From contig JBNMKO010000002.1 in NCBI GenBank assembly GCA_050874385.1, positions 51,777 through 115,776 on the forward strand: a stretch of DNA of 64,000 bases, read 5' to 3'. The DNA comes from CAG-882 sp050874385 (GTDB lineage Bacteria; Bacillota; Clostridia; Lachnospirales; Lachnospiraceae). The stretch's first letter is position 1; each line of letters opens with the position of its first letter. The notes under the pieces were generated by a model. That model was not told the DNA's origin. It searched no databases and saw only the letters and a list, made by a program, of their open reading frames with translations. A program made the translations under genes and the position numbers. Shown piece after piece: positions 8,071-16,818 of the stretch.

Positions 8071-9927
8071 ATGATATCAGATAAAAGCGTTAAAAAAAGT
8101 GCAAGGGTAAAACCAAAGTACAACATGTTCCAAAATTCATGGTATATGTTAAAGACCGCGTGTCAGTTGAAGGAGAAAAAGGTTATCGTTCTGTGTGTGC
8201 TGTCCGCCATGCTCGCTGTCGCAAACAACCTTATAAATCTGTATGTGACACCGACAATATTGCAGGCTGTTGAGGTTCACGCCTCCATAGGCAGGCTGGC
8301 ATTTACAATAATTGCATTTACCATGGGAATTATGCTTGTATCGGCGCTGTCGGCTTATGTCAGGGCAAATACACCTTATGGTATGATAACTATACGAACA
8401 GTGGGCTTTGCAAATATGCTCAACAACAAGGCGTTGACGACATCATATCCAAATCTCGACGATGATAAATTTGAGAAATTGCTGGATAGGGCAGGGTACT
8501 GTGTGGATGACAACGAGTCGGCGAGTGAGGATGTGTGGCGCACATTGAAGGGGCTTCTTGAAAGTGTGATGGGATTTTTAATTTATATAAGCCTTTTTAC
8601 TGGAGTGCAGCCCGTTCTTGTCATTGTTGTGCTTATAACGTCCGTGATAAGCTATCTTTTTGGAAATTATATAAATGGATATGAGTACCGCCACCGCGAT
8701 GAGGAGGCGGGATATGGAAGGCAGATAAACTATATCCTAAAGCGTGAGAGTGCATCCGATATGGCAAAGGATATAAAAATATTCGGTCTTTCCGGCTGGC
8801 TTGAACAGTTGTATGACAAGTCAATGAAGCTCTATGCGGATTTTCACCGGAAAGCCCAAAACATTTATATATGGTCGGGAATATTGGATATAGTTTTGAC
8901 ATTTATGAGAAATGGCTTCGCGTATATGTATCTTGTAGGGCTTGTGATGGGTGGAGGTATCAGTGTCGCACAGTTTCTGCTTCTTTTCACGGCGATAGGA
9001 GGTTTTACGGAATGGGTCACGGGTATTCTTTCGGGATTTAACAAATTATACCGACAGTCACTTGACATATCCACTCTGAGGGAATGTCTTGAATATGAAG
9101 AACCGTTTAAATTGAATGAGGGAGAGCCGCTTGAGCCTTTGTCCGGCAAAATGTACGAGATAAAGCTTGAGAATGTGTCCTTTCGTTATCCGGGTGCAGA
9201 AAAGGATACATTGACAAATATAAATCTTACACTTCACCCGGGCGAAAAGCTCGCCGTTGTAGGACTTAACGGAGCGGGAAAGACAACGCTTATAAAGCTT
9301 GTGTGTGGATTTTTAAATCCTACTAAGGGCAGGATTTTGCTGAACGGCAGGGATATTAGAAACTTTAACCGTGTGGATTATTACAAAATGTTCTCGGCTG
9401 TGTTTCAGAAGTTTTCAATTCTTCCGGGAACAATCGCGATGAATGTCGCCTCCGACTGTGACAATATCGATGTTTGGAGGGTCAGGGAGTGCATTGACAG
9501 GGCAGGGCTTAGTGGGAAGATAGAGTCTCTTAAAGATGGTTATGAGACATATCTTGGGCGGCAGGTGTACGAGGATGCCACAGTGCTGTCGGGCGGTGAG
9601 ACACAGAAGCTTATGCTTGCGAGGGCGCTTTACAAGGATGCACCATTTATTGTGCTCGATGAGCCGACGGCGGCGCTTGACCCGATTGCGGAGTCCGATA
9701 TGTACCAGAAATACAATGAGCTGACAAAGAAAAAGAGTTCAATATATATTTCACACAGACTTGCCTCAACGCGCTTCTGCGACAGAATTATAATGCTTGG
9801 CAATGGAAAAATTATTGAGGAGGGAACTCACGACGAGCTTTTAAAGCGCGGCGGAGAGTATGCGGGATTATTTGAGATACAGAGCAGGTATTATAAGGAC
9901 GATAATAAACAACAAGCAATGCGGTAA
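8071..9927 (+). CDS. ABC exporter half-transporter, type A copy 2
   Basis: A 618-aa paralogue of the gene at 4317 with the same domain order: membrane domain about 1-345, then ATPase domain with GLNGAGKTT, LSGGETQ, IVLDEPTAALDP and YISHR. The N-terminal KPKYNMFQNSW segment and most of the ATPase domain match copy 1 closely, while the membrane domain has drifted. The start ATG at 8071 lies 46 nt after the previous stop. Together with the following type B gene it appears to form a second heterodimeric exporter in the same array, produced by tandem duplication of an A-B pair. The different membrane domain suggests a related but distinct cargo. Confidence 0.92.
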   Translation: MISDKSVKKSARVKPKYNMFQNSWYMLKTACQLKEKKVIVLCVLSAMLAVANNLINLYVTPTILQAVEVHASIGRLAFTIIAFTMGIMLVSALSAYVRANTPYGMITIRTVGFANMLNNKALTTSYPNLDDDKFEKLLDRAGYCVDDNESASEDVWRTLKGLLESVMGFLIYISLFTGVQPVLVIVVLITSVISYLFGNYINGYEYRHRDEEAGYGRQINYILKRESASDMAKDIKIFGLSGWLEQLYDKSMKLYADFHRKAQNIYIWSGILDIVLTFMRNGFAYMYLVGLVMGGGISVAQFLLLFTAIGGFTEWVTGILSGFNKLYRQSLDISTLRECLEYEEPFKLNEGEPLEPLSGKMYEIKLENVSFRYPGAEKDTLTNINLTLHPGEKLAVVGLNGAGKTTLIKLVCGFLNPTKGRILLNGRDIRNFNRVDYYKMFSAVFQKFSILPGTIAMNVASDCDNIDVWRVRECIDRAGLSGKIESLKDGYETYLGRQVYEDATVLSGGETQKLMLARALYKDAPFIVLDEPTAALDPIAESDMYQKYNELTKKKSSIYISHRLASTRFCDRIIMLGNGKIIEEGTHDELLKRGGEYAGLFEIQSRYYKDDNKQQAMR

Positions 9928-10011
9928 ATTTGATGCTAAGTTAAATAAGAAAGTAAAAATTAGTATTAGTGCGAAAATTCGTCACTGAAAAGCGGTGACA
10001 TGGAGGGTGCT

Positions 10012-11886
10012 ATGGAACAAAAAGAAAAAAGGGTATCAATAAAAACTGCACTTAGGCTGAATATCAGGGCAATTAAGCTCTATATTGAAAAGTTTCCAAA
10101 GATGCTTATATCAAGCATTGTGGTGACTGCATGGGAAGCGCTCACACCTTATGTAAATATCTATTTTTCGGCGCGTGTTCTTGACGAGTTGATGAATGGC
10201 GGTGATAAGGCGCGCATTAAAACACTCATTCTTCTAACGCTTTTTTTTGCGGCGGGAACAGCACTTGTATCGGTACTTTTAAAAAGATGGCGAGAGATAC
10301 AGCGGTCAGGCTCGTGGTATATGTATGAGCATATCTGGGCAAAAAAGCTTATGGGGATGGATTACGAGAAGGTTGACGATGTCAGAACGCATGAACTGTT
10401 GTCGACAATAAAGCAGAACCAGAACGGCAATGACTGGGGAATTGTAAGGGTAATCGGAAATTGTGAAACTTTTACCAATGCTGTGTTTACGATACTTGGC
10501 GGTATTTCACTCACGGTATCTTTATTTACAAGCCGTGTCCCGTATGGAACGGGAAAATACACAATACTCAACAATCCTTTATTTATTGTGGTTATTGTGG
10601 CGGTCATGCTTGCTGTCACATTTATTTCTCCGGCACTGTCGAGCAAGGCGGAGAGTTTCGCGGCAGCTAACGCGGGTGAGCACAATTTTGCCAACAGGCT
10701 TTTTAGCTTTTTTGGATTTCTCGGATATGATAGGGACATTGCGGAGGATATGAGAATTTATCGGCAGGATAAAATATGTTGGAAGTACAATGCCGATAAA
10801 AAGGGCACATTTTGTTCGGAGGGAGTAAGGGCAAAATATAGTCGCGGAGTGGCTGGATTTTACCATGCGGCATCGGCAGCAGTTTCCGTGGTTTTTACAG
10901 GGATTGTGTACGCGTTTGTGTGCATAAAGGCATGGGCAGGAGCGTTTGGACTTGGAGCAGTGATGCAGTATGTGTCGGCGATAACGAGGGTATCGCAGGG
11001 TACAGCGGCATTGTTTGCAACGCTCGGAGATATGCGAAACAATGCCTCTTTTTTAAAGCTTGTGTTTGATTTTCTTGATATACCAAATGACATGTATCAG
11101 GGAAGTCTCACGGTTGAAAAAAGAAATGACAGAAATTACGAGGTTGAATTTAAAAACGTGTCATTCAAATATCCGGGAAGTGACAATTATTCGTTAAAAA
11201 ATGTCAACATGAAGTTCGAGATAGGAAAGCGCCTTGCAGTGGTCGGAATGAACGGAAGCGGAAAGACAACATTTATAAAACTTTTGTGCCGCCTGTATGA
11301 CCCTACTGAGGGCGAGATACTTTTAAACGGGATAGATATCCGGAAATATAATTATGATGAATATATGAATATTTTTTCGGTTGTGTTTCAGGATTTTAAG
11401 CTGCTTGCGTTAAAGCTTGGCGAAAATGTCGCTTCCGGCTCATCATATGATGAGAAGCTCGCCATGAAATGTCTTATGGATGCCGGATTTGCGGACAATT
11501 TAAAGAAAATGCCCGGGGAGCTGGAAACATATCTCTACAAGAATTACGACAACAGCGGTGTGAATGTATCGGGCGGCGAGGCGCAGAAGATAGCCATTGC
11601 AAGGGCGCTCTACAAGGATGCGCCGTTTATAATTCTTGATGAGCCGACAGCGGCGCTAGACCCTATAACGGAGGCGGAGATTTATTCAAAGTTCAACGAT
11701 ATAGTGGGGGACAAGACCGCAATCTATATCAGCCACCGCCTTTCCTCATGCAAGTTCTGCGATGAGATAATTGTGTTCGATGAGGGCGCGGTTGTACAAC
11801 AGGGGACACATGAAAAGCTGGTTGCGGACGAGGGCGGAAAATATTATGAACTTTGGCATGCACAGGCGCAGTACTATACCGCGTAG
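10012..11886 (+). CDS. ABC exporter half-transporter, type B copy 2
   Basis: A 624-aa paralogue of the gene at 6157. The membrane domain (about 1-345) is clearly diverged, but from the stretch IPNDMYQGSLTVEK onward the ATPase domain is almost identical, including Walker A GMNGSGKTT, signature VSGGEAQ, Walker B IILDEPTAALDP and the C-terminal LWHAQAQYYTA. The ATG at 10012 has GGAGG 5 nt upstream; an in-frame ATG at 10000 lies before that site and is unlikely. The 84-nt gap after the type A copy is larger than in the first pair, so coupling is lost here. It probably pairs with the gene at 8071. Confidence 0.92.
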   Translation: MEQKEKRVSIKTALRLNIRAIKLYIEKFPKMLISSIVVTAWEALTPYVNIYFSARVLDELMNGGDKARIKTLILLTLFFAAGTALVSVLLKRWREIQRSGSWYMYEHIWAKKLMGMDYEKVDDVRTHELLSTIKQNQNGNDWGIVRVIGNCETFTNAVFTILGGISLTVSLFTSRVPYGTGKYTILNNPLFIVVIVAVMLAVTFISPALSSKAESFAAANAGEHNFANRLFSFFGFLGYDRDIAEDMRIYRQDKICWKYNADKKGTFCSEGVRAKYSRGVAGFYHAASAAVSVVFTGIVYAFVCIKAWAGAFGLGAVMQYVSAITRVSQGTAALFATLGDMRNNASFLKLVFDFLDIPNDMYQGSLTVEKRNDRNYEVEFKNVSFKYPGSDNYSLKNVNMKFEIGKRLAVVGMNGSGKTTFIKLLCRLYDPTEGEILLNGIDIRKYNYDEYMNIFSVVFQDFKLLALKLGENVASGSSYDEKLAMKCLMDAGFADNLKKMPGELETYLYKNYDNSGVNVSGGEAQKIAIARALYKDAPFIILDEPTAALDPITEAEIYSKFNDIVGDKTAIYISHRLSSCKFCDEIIVFDEGAVVQQGTHEKLVADEGGKYYELWHAQAQYYTA

Positions 11887-11943
11887 AATATATTATATAA
11901 TCTCCAAGGCAGCTTTCCGGATAATTAAGATTGTTGAAGTGTG

Positions 11944-11964
11944 TCTCCAAGGCGGGGAGATTTT
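11944..11964 (+). terminator. possible weak terminator after the exporter array
   Basis: TCTCC (11944-11948) can pair with GGAGA (11956-11960) over a 7-nt loop and is followed by TTTT. The stem is short, so this is tentative, but the position 58 nt after the last exporter stop fits. Confidence 0.35.
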
Positions 11965-12046
11965 ATAGAAAATCAGTATGTTTAGCAGCAGGCAGGCTTG
12001 GTATGTCTGTATGGCAATCAGACAATTTTTAACAATATATAAGTCA

Positions 12047-12062
12047 CAACTAATTTTAGTTG
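12047..12062 (+). promoter_or_regulatory. inverted repeat, candidate operator
   Basis: CAACTAA-TT-TTAGTTG is a perfect inverted repeat with 7-bp arms, about 85 nt before the ATPase gene start. Size and symmetry fit a dimeric MarR- or TetR-like repressor site. The right arm continues into TTTAGTTGCATATT, also found at 640-653 before the aldo/keto reductase. Confidence 0.4.
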
Positions 12063-12105
12063 CATATTTCTAACCACGGTGATATATTCATAGTGAATAG
12101 AGGCG

Positions 12106-12123
12106 TTTATGTAATTACATAAA
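12106..12123 (+). promoter_or_regulatory. perfect 18-bp palindrome in the leader of the MacB-like pair
   Basis: TTTATGTAATTACATAAA is a perfect palindrome ending 10 nt before the ribosome-binding site of the ATPase gene. It could be an operator that blocks transcription, or a hairpin near the ribosome-binding site. No regulator gene lies beside it. Confidence 0.45.
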
Positions 12124-12147
12124 TGTACTGTGAAGGAGGAGATTGCT

Positions 12148-12852
12148 GTGGCTAAGATTGTTGAACTTAAAAATGTTACCAAGGTTTATAAGACAGGGGA
12201 GCGTGAGTTTCGCGCACTCGACGGGGTAGATTTGGGCATCGAAAAGGGAAAGTTCGTTGTCATACTCGGTCCGTCGGGAGCGGGTAAATCCACGCTCCTC
12301 AATTTGATTGGCGGAATGGATATTCCGACGAGCGGGCAGGTGATTGTCGATGGCGAGGACATTTCAAAATATAACGAGGACAAATTGAGCCGTTACAGGG
12401 CTGCGACGGTTGGATTTATTTTTCAGTTTTACAATATTCTGCCGACGCTCACGGTGCTTGAGAATGTGGAGCTTGTGAAGGATATCGTTAAAAATCCGCT
12501 CGACCCGCACGAGGCACTTGCAAAGGTGGGGCTCACCGAGCATGAGAACAAGTTCCCAAACCAGCTCTCAGGAGGCGAGCAGCAGCGAATATCAATCGCG
12601 AGGGCGGTTGCGAAAAATCCCAAAGTGCTTCTCTGCGACGAGCCAACCGGCGCACTCGACTCGGCGACGGGTGTTGATGTGCTAAAGCTCCTCATGGAAC
12701 AGTGCAAAAAAGGAGGAAACACAGTTATAATCGTTACACACAACAGCCTGATTGCGGATATAGCGGACATTGTGGTGCGCGTAAAGAACGGAAAAATCCA
12801 GTCGGTTGTCGATAATCCTTCACCAAAGAATATCGAGGAGGTGGAGTGGTAA
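12148..12852 (+). CDS. ABC transporter ATPase, MacB/LolD-like
   Basis: A 234-aa cytoplasmic ATPase subunit. It shows Walker A GPSGAGKST, Q-loop FIFQFYNILPTLTVLENVEL, signature LSGGEQQR, Walker B VLLCDEPTGALDS and H-loop IIVTHN, the typical pattern of the MacB/LolD/SalX family whose partners are FtsX-type permeases. The GTG at 12148 is preferred since AGGAGGAG lies 6 nt upstream; the GTG at 12130 would place that site inside the gene. Its stop overlaps the permease start (TAATG), so the two are translationally coupled. These systems typically pump out antimicrobial peptides or drive envelope remodelling. Confidence 0.95.
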   Translation: MAKIVELKNVTKVYKTGEREFRALDGVDLGIEKGKFVVILGPSGAGKSTLLNLIGGMDIPTSGQVIVDGEDISKYNEDKLSRYRAATVGFIFQFYNILPTLTVLENVELVKDIVKNPLDPHEALAKVGLTEHENKFPNQLSGGEQQRISIARAVAKNPKVLLCDEPTGALDSATGVDVLKLLMEQCKKGGNTVIIVTHNSLIADIADIVVRVKNGKIQSVVDNPSPKNIEEVEW

Positions 12853-15248
12853 TGCTTAGAAAAAAGATGATGAGGGATATACGAAAAAATCTCTCATCTT
12901 TTATCACAATATTTCTTATGACATTCCTCGGCGTGTTCGTGTTTTCGGGAATACACGCATACATGGATGGCATGGACTACAGCGGGAAGCGCTATTATGA
13001 GAACAATAATCTACAGGATTTGTGGCTTCTAGGAGAAAATTTTTCCGATGAGGACATGGATGACATTGTGGCAACGGACGGTGTCAAGGAGGCGGAGCGC
13101 GCGCTTGTAATCAACACCGATTTGAAAAATTATAAAGATGTGGTGCTTGAGACTAACTTTGTTGATAGCAAAAATATATCAAGCATGTATGTGGTTGATG
13201 GCAAGGGATTTGACTACGACAGCGACGGAATGTGGCTCGACAGCTATCTTGCAAATAATCTTGGCATCAAGGTCGGCGATGAGCTGACGCTCGCATACAA
13301 GGACTATGAGATTACGGGCAAGGTGATTGGACTTGTGAACACCCCTGACCATGTGTATTCGATAAAAGATGAGTCGGCGCTTTTCCCTACACATGATGAC
13401 TACGGCTATGTTTATTTATCCATGAAATCGTTCCCTGAGGAGTACATAAAGGATGAACTAAAGGATGTGATTGCAAAAAAGCTTGGAGTTGGCAAGGCTG
13501 ATGTGACGGACGAGATGTTTGACATGGCACTTCCTGATTACAAGGCAAGTGACTACTATGTATACAATTATGCGTATGTGGTTCTTGAGGACGGCGCAGA
13601 TGAGCAGGCGGTTAAGGCACTTTTGCAGAACGGAATAGAGTCCGCACAGGCTGTCACGGGAAGGGACGCGAGCGCGTCTGTGTCGGCTTACCAGAGTGAG
13701 GTCGAGGAGGGCGCAAGCTATTCAGGAATATTTACATTTCTGTTCCTTTTTATCGCGGTTCTCTCAGTCGTAACCACAATGCACCGTTTTGTAAAAAAGC
13801 AGAGAACGCAGATTGGCACTTTGAAGGCCCTCGGATTTGGAAGAAAGAGGATAGAGAGACATTATCTTGGATATGGTTTCTATGTGAGCCTTATCGCGTC
13901 CGCGATTGGACTTGTCGCCGGAAGATTTATTATAGGAAATATATTTGTAAATCTTGAGGCGAGCTATTTTGAAGTGCCCAACATGGTCGTTGTCACAAAG
14001 CCTATAGTGTATGTTGTTGCGGTTGGCGTTGTGATTTTGGTAACGGCGGCTACATATTTTACATGCCACGGACTTTTGAAGGAGTCGGCGGCGCAGACAC
14101 TAAGGCTTGAAGTGCCTAAGGTAAAAGCAGGGGAGCTAAAGCCGGCGGGGAACTTTGCAAAGAGATTTTCGGTGGGCGTGCGTTGGAATTTGCGCGATAT
14201 CGGAAGAAACAAGGGGAGAACCATAACGGGAATTGTGGGAATTGTGGGCTGTACAATGCTTATAGTGTGCGCGTTTGGCATGAGGGACACAATACAGTTT
14301 TTCATAAAATGGCAGTTTGAGGATTTGTACAATTTTGAGTATAAGCTTGATGTGGAGAGCACAATCTCAGATGGGGACTACAAGGCTTTGACGGAAAAAT
14401 ACGGTGACGCGACGAGCATGACGCTTGCCGTTGAGGCTTTTGACGCGACGGGAAATACATCAACCAGACAGATTGTCGTGACGGATGCAGGCGATAAGGT
14501 GAGATATACCGACCATAAGGCAAGAGACTTCGAGTTGTCGGATGACGGCATATATGTATCAGAAAAGCTTCTGTCAATACTTGGCTTAGAGATTGGGGAT
14601 AACGTGAGCTGGTCGGTGTACGGCGAGGATAAGACATACACGACAAAGATTGCCGGAACCTTCCGCGAACCGCAGGGACAGAAGTTTGCCATGACGAGGG
14701 CTTACGCCGAGAGCATAGGTGTCAAGTACAAGGCGGACTGCCTCTATACAGATGAGGATTTGACCGAGGTAAAAAATATCGCAGGCGTGTCACTTATAAC
14801 AGGAATAGCTGGCTTGAAGGACGGAATGATGTCCATGATTAACATGATGAACACAGTTATATTGCTGCTCATTGTGGTGTCCATAATTCTCGCCGTCGTG
14901 ATTATATACAATCTCGGAATACTGTCATTTTCCGAAAAACAGTATCAGTTTGCAACCATGAAAGTGTTGGGATTTAGGAGCAGGCAGATAAGAAAAATCT
15001 ATGTCATGCAGAATATCTGGATATGCGTTGTGGCAATTATAATCGGGCTTCCGCTCGGAGAGTACATGACGGCGCTTATCTACAAGCTTGCCATGGGCGA
15101 CAACTACGATATGCTGGTTCGCGTCGCGCCAATCACTTATGTTATCGGCGCAGCCGGCGTGTTCGCGGTGGCTTATTTGGTAAACCTATGGCTTGGGCGC
15201 AAAGTAAAGACAATCGACATGGTGACGAGCCTCAAGGCGAATGAGTAG
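12852..15248 (+). CDS. FtsX-family ABC permease
   Basis: A 798-aa integral membrane permease partner of the upstream ATPase. One hydrophobic helix lies near residues 18-38, then a large extracytoplasmic domain, a first FtsX block of three helices (about 290-425), a fourth central helix near 460-480, a second extracytoplasmic domain, and a final three-helix FtsX block near the C-terminus. This duplicated 4+4 arrangement is typical of macrolide/bacteriocin-type exporters in Firmicutes. The ATG at 12852 overlaps the ATPase stop by one base and has GGAGGTGG just upstream. The pair probably confers resistance to a membrane-active compound; the compound cannot be deduced. Confidence 0.93.
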   Translation: MLRKKMMRDIRKNLSSFITIFLMTFLGVFVFSGIHAYMDGMDYSGKRYYENNNLQDLWLLGENFSDEDMDDIVATDGVKEAERALVINTDLKNYKDVVLETNFVDSKNISSMYVVDGKGFDYDSDGMWLDSYLANNLGIKVGDELTLAYKDYEITGKVIGLVNTPDHVYSIKDESALFPTHDDYGYVYLSMKSFPEEYIKDELKDVIAKKLGVGKADVTDEMFDMALPDYKASDYYVYNYAYVVLEDGADEQAVKALLQNGIESAQAVTGRDASASVSAYQSEVEEGASYSGIFTFLFLFIAVLSVVTTMHRFVKKQRTQIGTLKALGFGRKRIERHYLGYGFYVSLIASAIGLVAGRFIIGNIFVNLEASYFEVPNMVVVTKPIVYVVAVGVVILVTAATYFTCHGLLKESAAQTLRLEVPKVKAGELKPAGNFAKRFSVGVRWNLRDIGRNKGRTITGIVGIVGCTMLIVCAFGMRDTIQFFIKWQFEDLYNFEYKLDVESTISDGDYKALTEKYGDATSMTLAVEAFDATGNTSTRQIVVTDAGDKVRYTDHKARDFELSDDGIYVSEKLLSILGLEIGDNVSWSVYGEDKTYTTKIAGTFREPQGQKFAMTRAYAESIGVKYKADCLYTDEDLTEVKNIAGVSLITGIAGLKDGMMSMINMMNTVILLLIVVSIILAVVIIYNLGILSFSEKQYQFATMKVLGFRSRQIRKIYVMQNIWICVVAIIIGLPLGEYMTALIYKLAMGDNYDMLVRVAPITYVIGAAGVFAVAYLVNLWLGRKVKTIDMVTSLKANE

Positions 15249-15308
15249 GCGTTTTTTGTGAATAGTTAAAAAAATATATTGCATAATAACCTCAAACGTG
15301 GTAATATT

Positions 15309-15406
15309 GCTTTGGTTAGAGAAAACTAACATAAGTTATACACGCAGTACCAAAGCATGAAAGCAAAAATAAATGGCGGATATGGCTATACCACAATAGC
15401 CATATC
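15309..15406 (+). promoter_or_regulatory. structured leader before the DUF3793 gene
   Basis: GCTTTGGT (15309-15316) pairs with ACCAAAGC (15349-15356) and encloses GTTAG / CTAAC (15315-15330, competing by two bases). A second perfect 11-bp hairpin GATATGGCTAT-ACCACA-ATAGCCATATC follows at 15379-15406. No T-run follows, so it is not a simple terminator. It lies 50 nt before the DUF3793 start and may be a cis-acting RNA element or a protein operator. I do not recognise a known riboswitch class. Confidence 0.35.
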
Positions 15407-15457
15407 AATGCCGTAATGTGTGCGGCGAGCATTGATGCGGGCGGATTGGAGGTTGAT

Positions 15458-16045
15458 ATGTCGGTACAGGAGTTTATGGATTACAGACAGGGAGCGAGCT
15501 TTAGAATGAAGGTGGCTATGGAGTTGGTGCTGCACTGTGCGCCTATACTCAAGGATGTGAAGGTTGCAAATATTGTGACCGTGACACCGAATAAGTTCAG
15601 GCTGTATGTTAAACTTCTGTCGGGAACAGGAATTTCATGGATGTTACTCAATGTAAATAAACAGAGAGCGATACTGTATCTGTTCAGGCGTGACAGACTT
15701 GAAGATTACCTTTCGGATAAGAATATCGAGGACTTTCTTGCCGGATACGGCTACCAGAGGGGAAATCTTGAAAGCAAGCTTGCAAGGCTCGCAAAGAGAG
15801 TTGAGGGCTTTGGGGATGGCAAGGTCAGTTTTCCGCATGAGATAGGTGTATTTTTGGGATATCCGCTGTGGGATGTTGAGGGTTTTTTAAAGAATAATGG
15901 GGAAAACAGTATCGGTAACGGGTACTGGAAAGTGTATGACGACCTTGCGGGCGCGCTCCGCACATTTGAGAGCTTTGACAGGAGCAGGGAAAGGGCTATG
16001 GAGGAGCTTGTGCAGGGGAAAAGCATAAGGGAAATCGCGGTATGA
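15458..16045 (+). CDS. DUF3793 family protein
   Basis: A 195-aa cytoplasmic protein of unknown function matching DUF3793 as I know it: an N-terminal MKVAMELVLHCAPILKDVKVAN-type segment, a central HEIGVFLGYPLWDVEGFL stretch (about 125-145) and a charged helical C-terminus. The ATG at 15458 has GGAGG 5 nt upstream; an ATG 42 nt earlier lacks one. A flavodoxin gene follows after 134 nt. DUF3793 and flavodoxin are neighbours in many Clostridia, which hints at a role in metal or redox homeostasis, but no catalytic residues can be named. Function remains unknown. Confidence 0.85.
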   Translation: MSVQEFMDYRQGASFRMKVAMELVLHCAPILKDVKVANIVTVTPNKFRLYVKLLSGTGISWMLLNVNKQRAILYLFRRDRLEDYLSDKNIEDFLAGYGYQRGNLESKLARLAKRVEGFGDGKVSFPHEIGVFLGYPLWDVEGFLKNNGENSIGNGYWKVYDDLAGALRTFESFDRSRERAMEELVQGKSIREIAV

Positions 16046-16179
16046 AAACATTTAAATCAGAAAATAAACTGGTTGGCATGTTATAAATTTCATACAAAAT
16101 GAAGAGAACAAGTAAATCAATATATTAAGTTGATTAGCATGTTTTATAAAGAAATTAAAAAGAAAGAGAGGACAGATAA

Positions 16180-16614
16180 ATGGGAAAGGTTAGTATTATA
16201 TATTGGAGCGGAACCGGTAACACGGAGGCTATGGCAAATGCGATGGCGGAGGGAGCAAAGGATGCAGGCGCAGAAGTTGAATTTTTGACTGTTGACAAGG
16301 CGGATGCCGCAGCACTTGTGGAGGCTAAAGCTTTTGCACTCGGATGCCCTGCTATGGGAGCAGAGGTGCTCGAGGAGGGCGAGATGGAGCCTTTTATGAG
16401 CGAGCTTGACAGCAAGATTGCTGGTAAGACAATCGCACTTTTCGGCTCCTACGGCTGGGGCGGCGGCGAGTGGATGCGCGACTGGGAGTCAAGAGTTGTT
16501 GCCGACGGAGCGGCTGTTTTGTCGGGCGAGGGAATAATCGCAGACAACGCACCGGACGATGACGTGCTCGCAGAGTGCAAGGCAGCAGGAGCGAAGCTGG
16601 CGGCGCTGGTGTAG
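16180..16614 (+). CDS. flavodoxin
   Basis: A 144-aa FMN-binding electron carrier. The phosphate-binding loop WSGTGNTEAMA is at residues 7-17, and the later isoalloxazine-contact segment FGSYGWGGGEWM is present. Length is standard for short-chain flavodoxins. It would replace ferredoxin as a low-potential donor, often under iron shortage. The ATG follows an AGAGAGGA site. In the 134-nt gap upstream two related blocks occur, TTGGCATGTTATAAA near 16073 and TTAGCATGTTTTATAAA near 16134, which could be binding sites for a regulator. The strong terminator at 16711 ends the unit. Confidence 0.95.
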   Translation: MGKVSIIYWSGTGNTEAMANAMAEGAKDAGAEVEFLTVDKADAAALVEAKAFALGCPAMGAEVLEEGEMEPFMSELDSKIAGKTIALFGSYGWGGGEWMRDWESRVVADGAAVLSGEGIIADNAPDDDVLAECKAAGAKLAALV

Positions 16615-16710
16615 GGAAAATGCAGGAAGCTGTTTTTTATTGATATTTGTGTTACAAAAGCTGGCATTGATATTGGTGTAAATTCCTAATGTTTTTATAG
16701 CTAAGATTAG

Positions 16711-16756
16711 AAAAGTCTCACAGACAACGTATAGAGCTGACTGTGAGACTTTTTTA
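16711..16756. terminator. bidirectional intrinsic terminator
   Basis: AAAGTCTCACAG (16712-16723) pairs perfectly with CTGTGAGACTTT (16741-16752) over a 17-nt loop. T-runs occur on both strands, fitting the convergent flavodoxin and MATE genes. Confidence 0.9.
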
Positions 16757-16818
16757 AGTTATTGATTGTCAATACATTATTTTTAATTTTCTTATACTTG
16801 TTCTGTGAAATATTTCGT

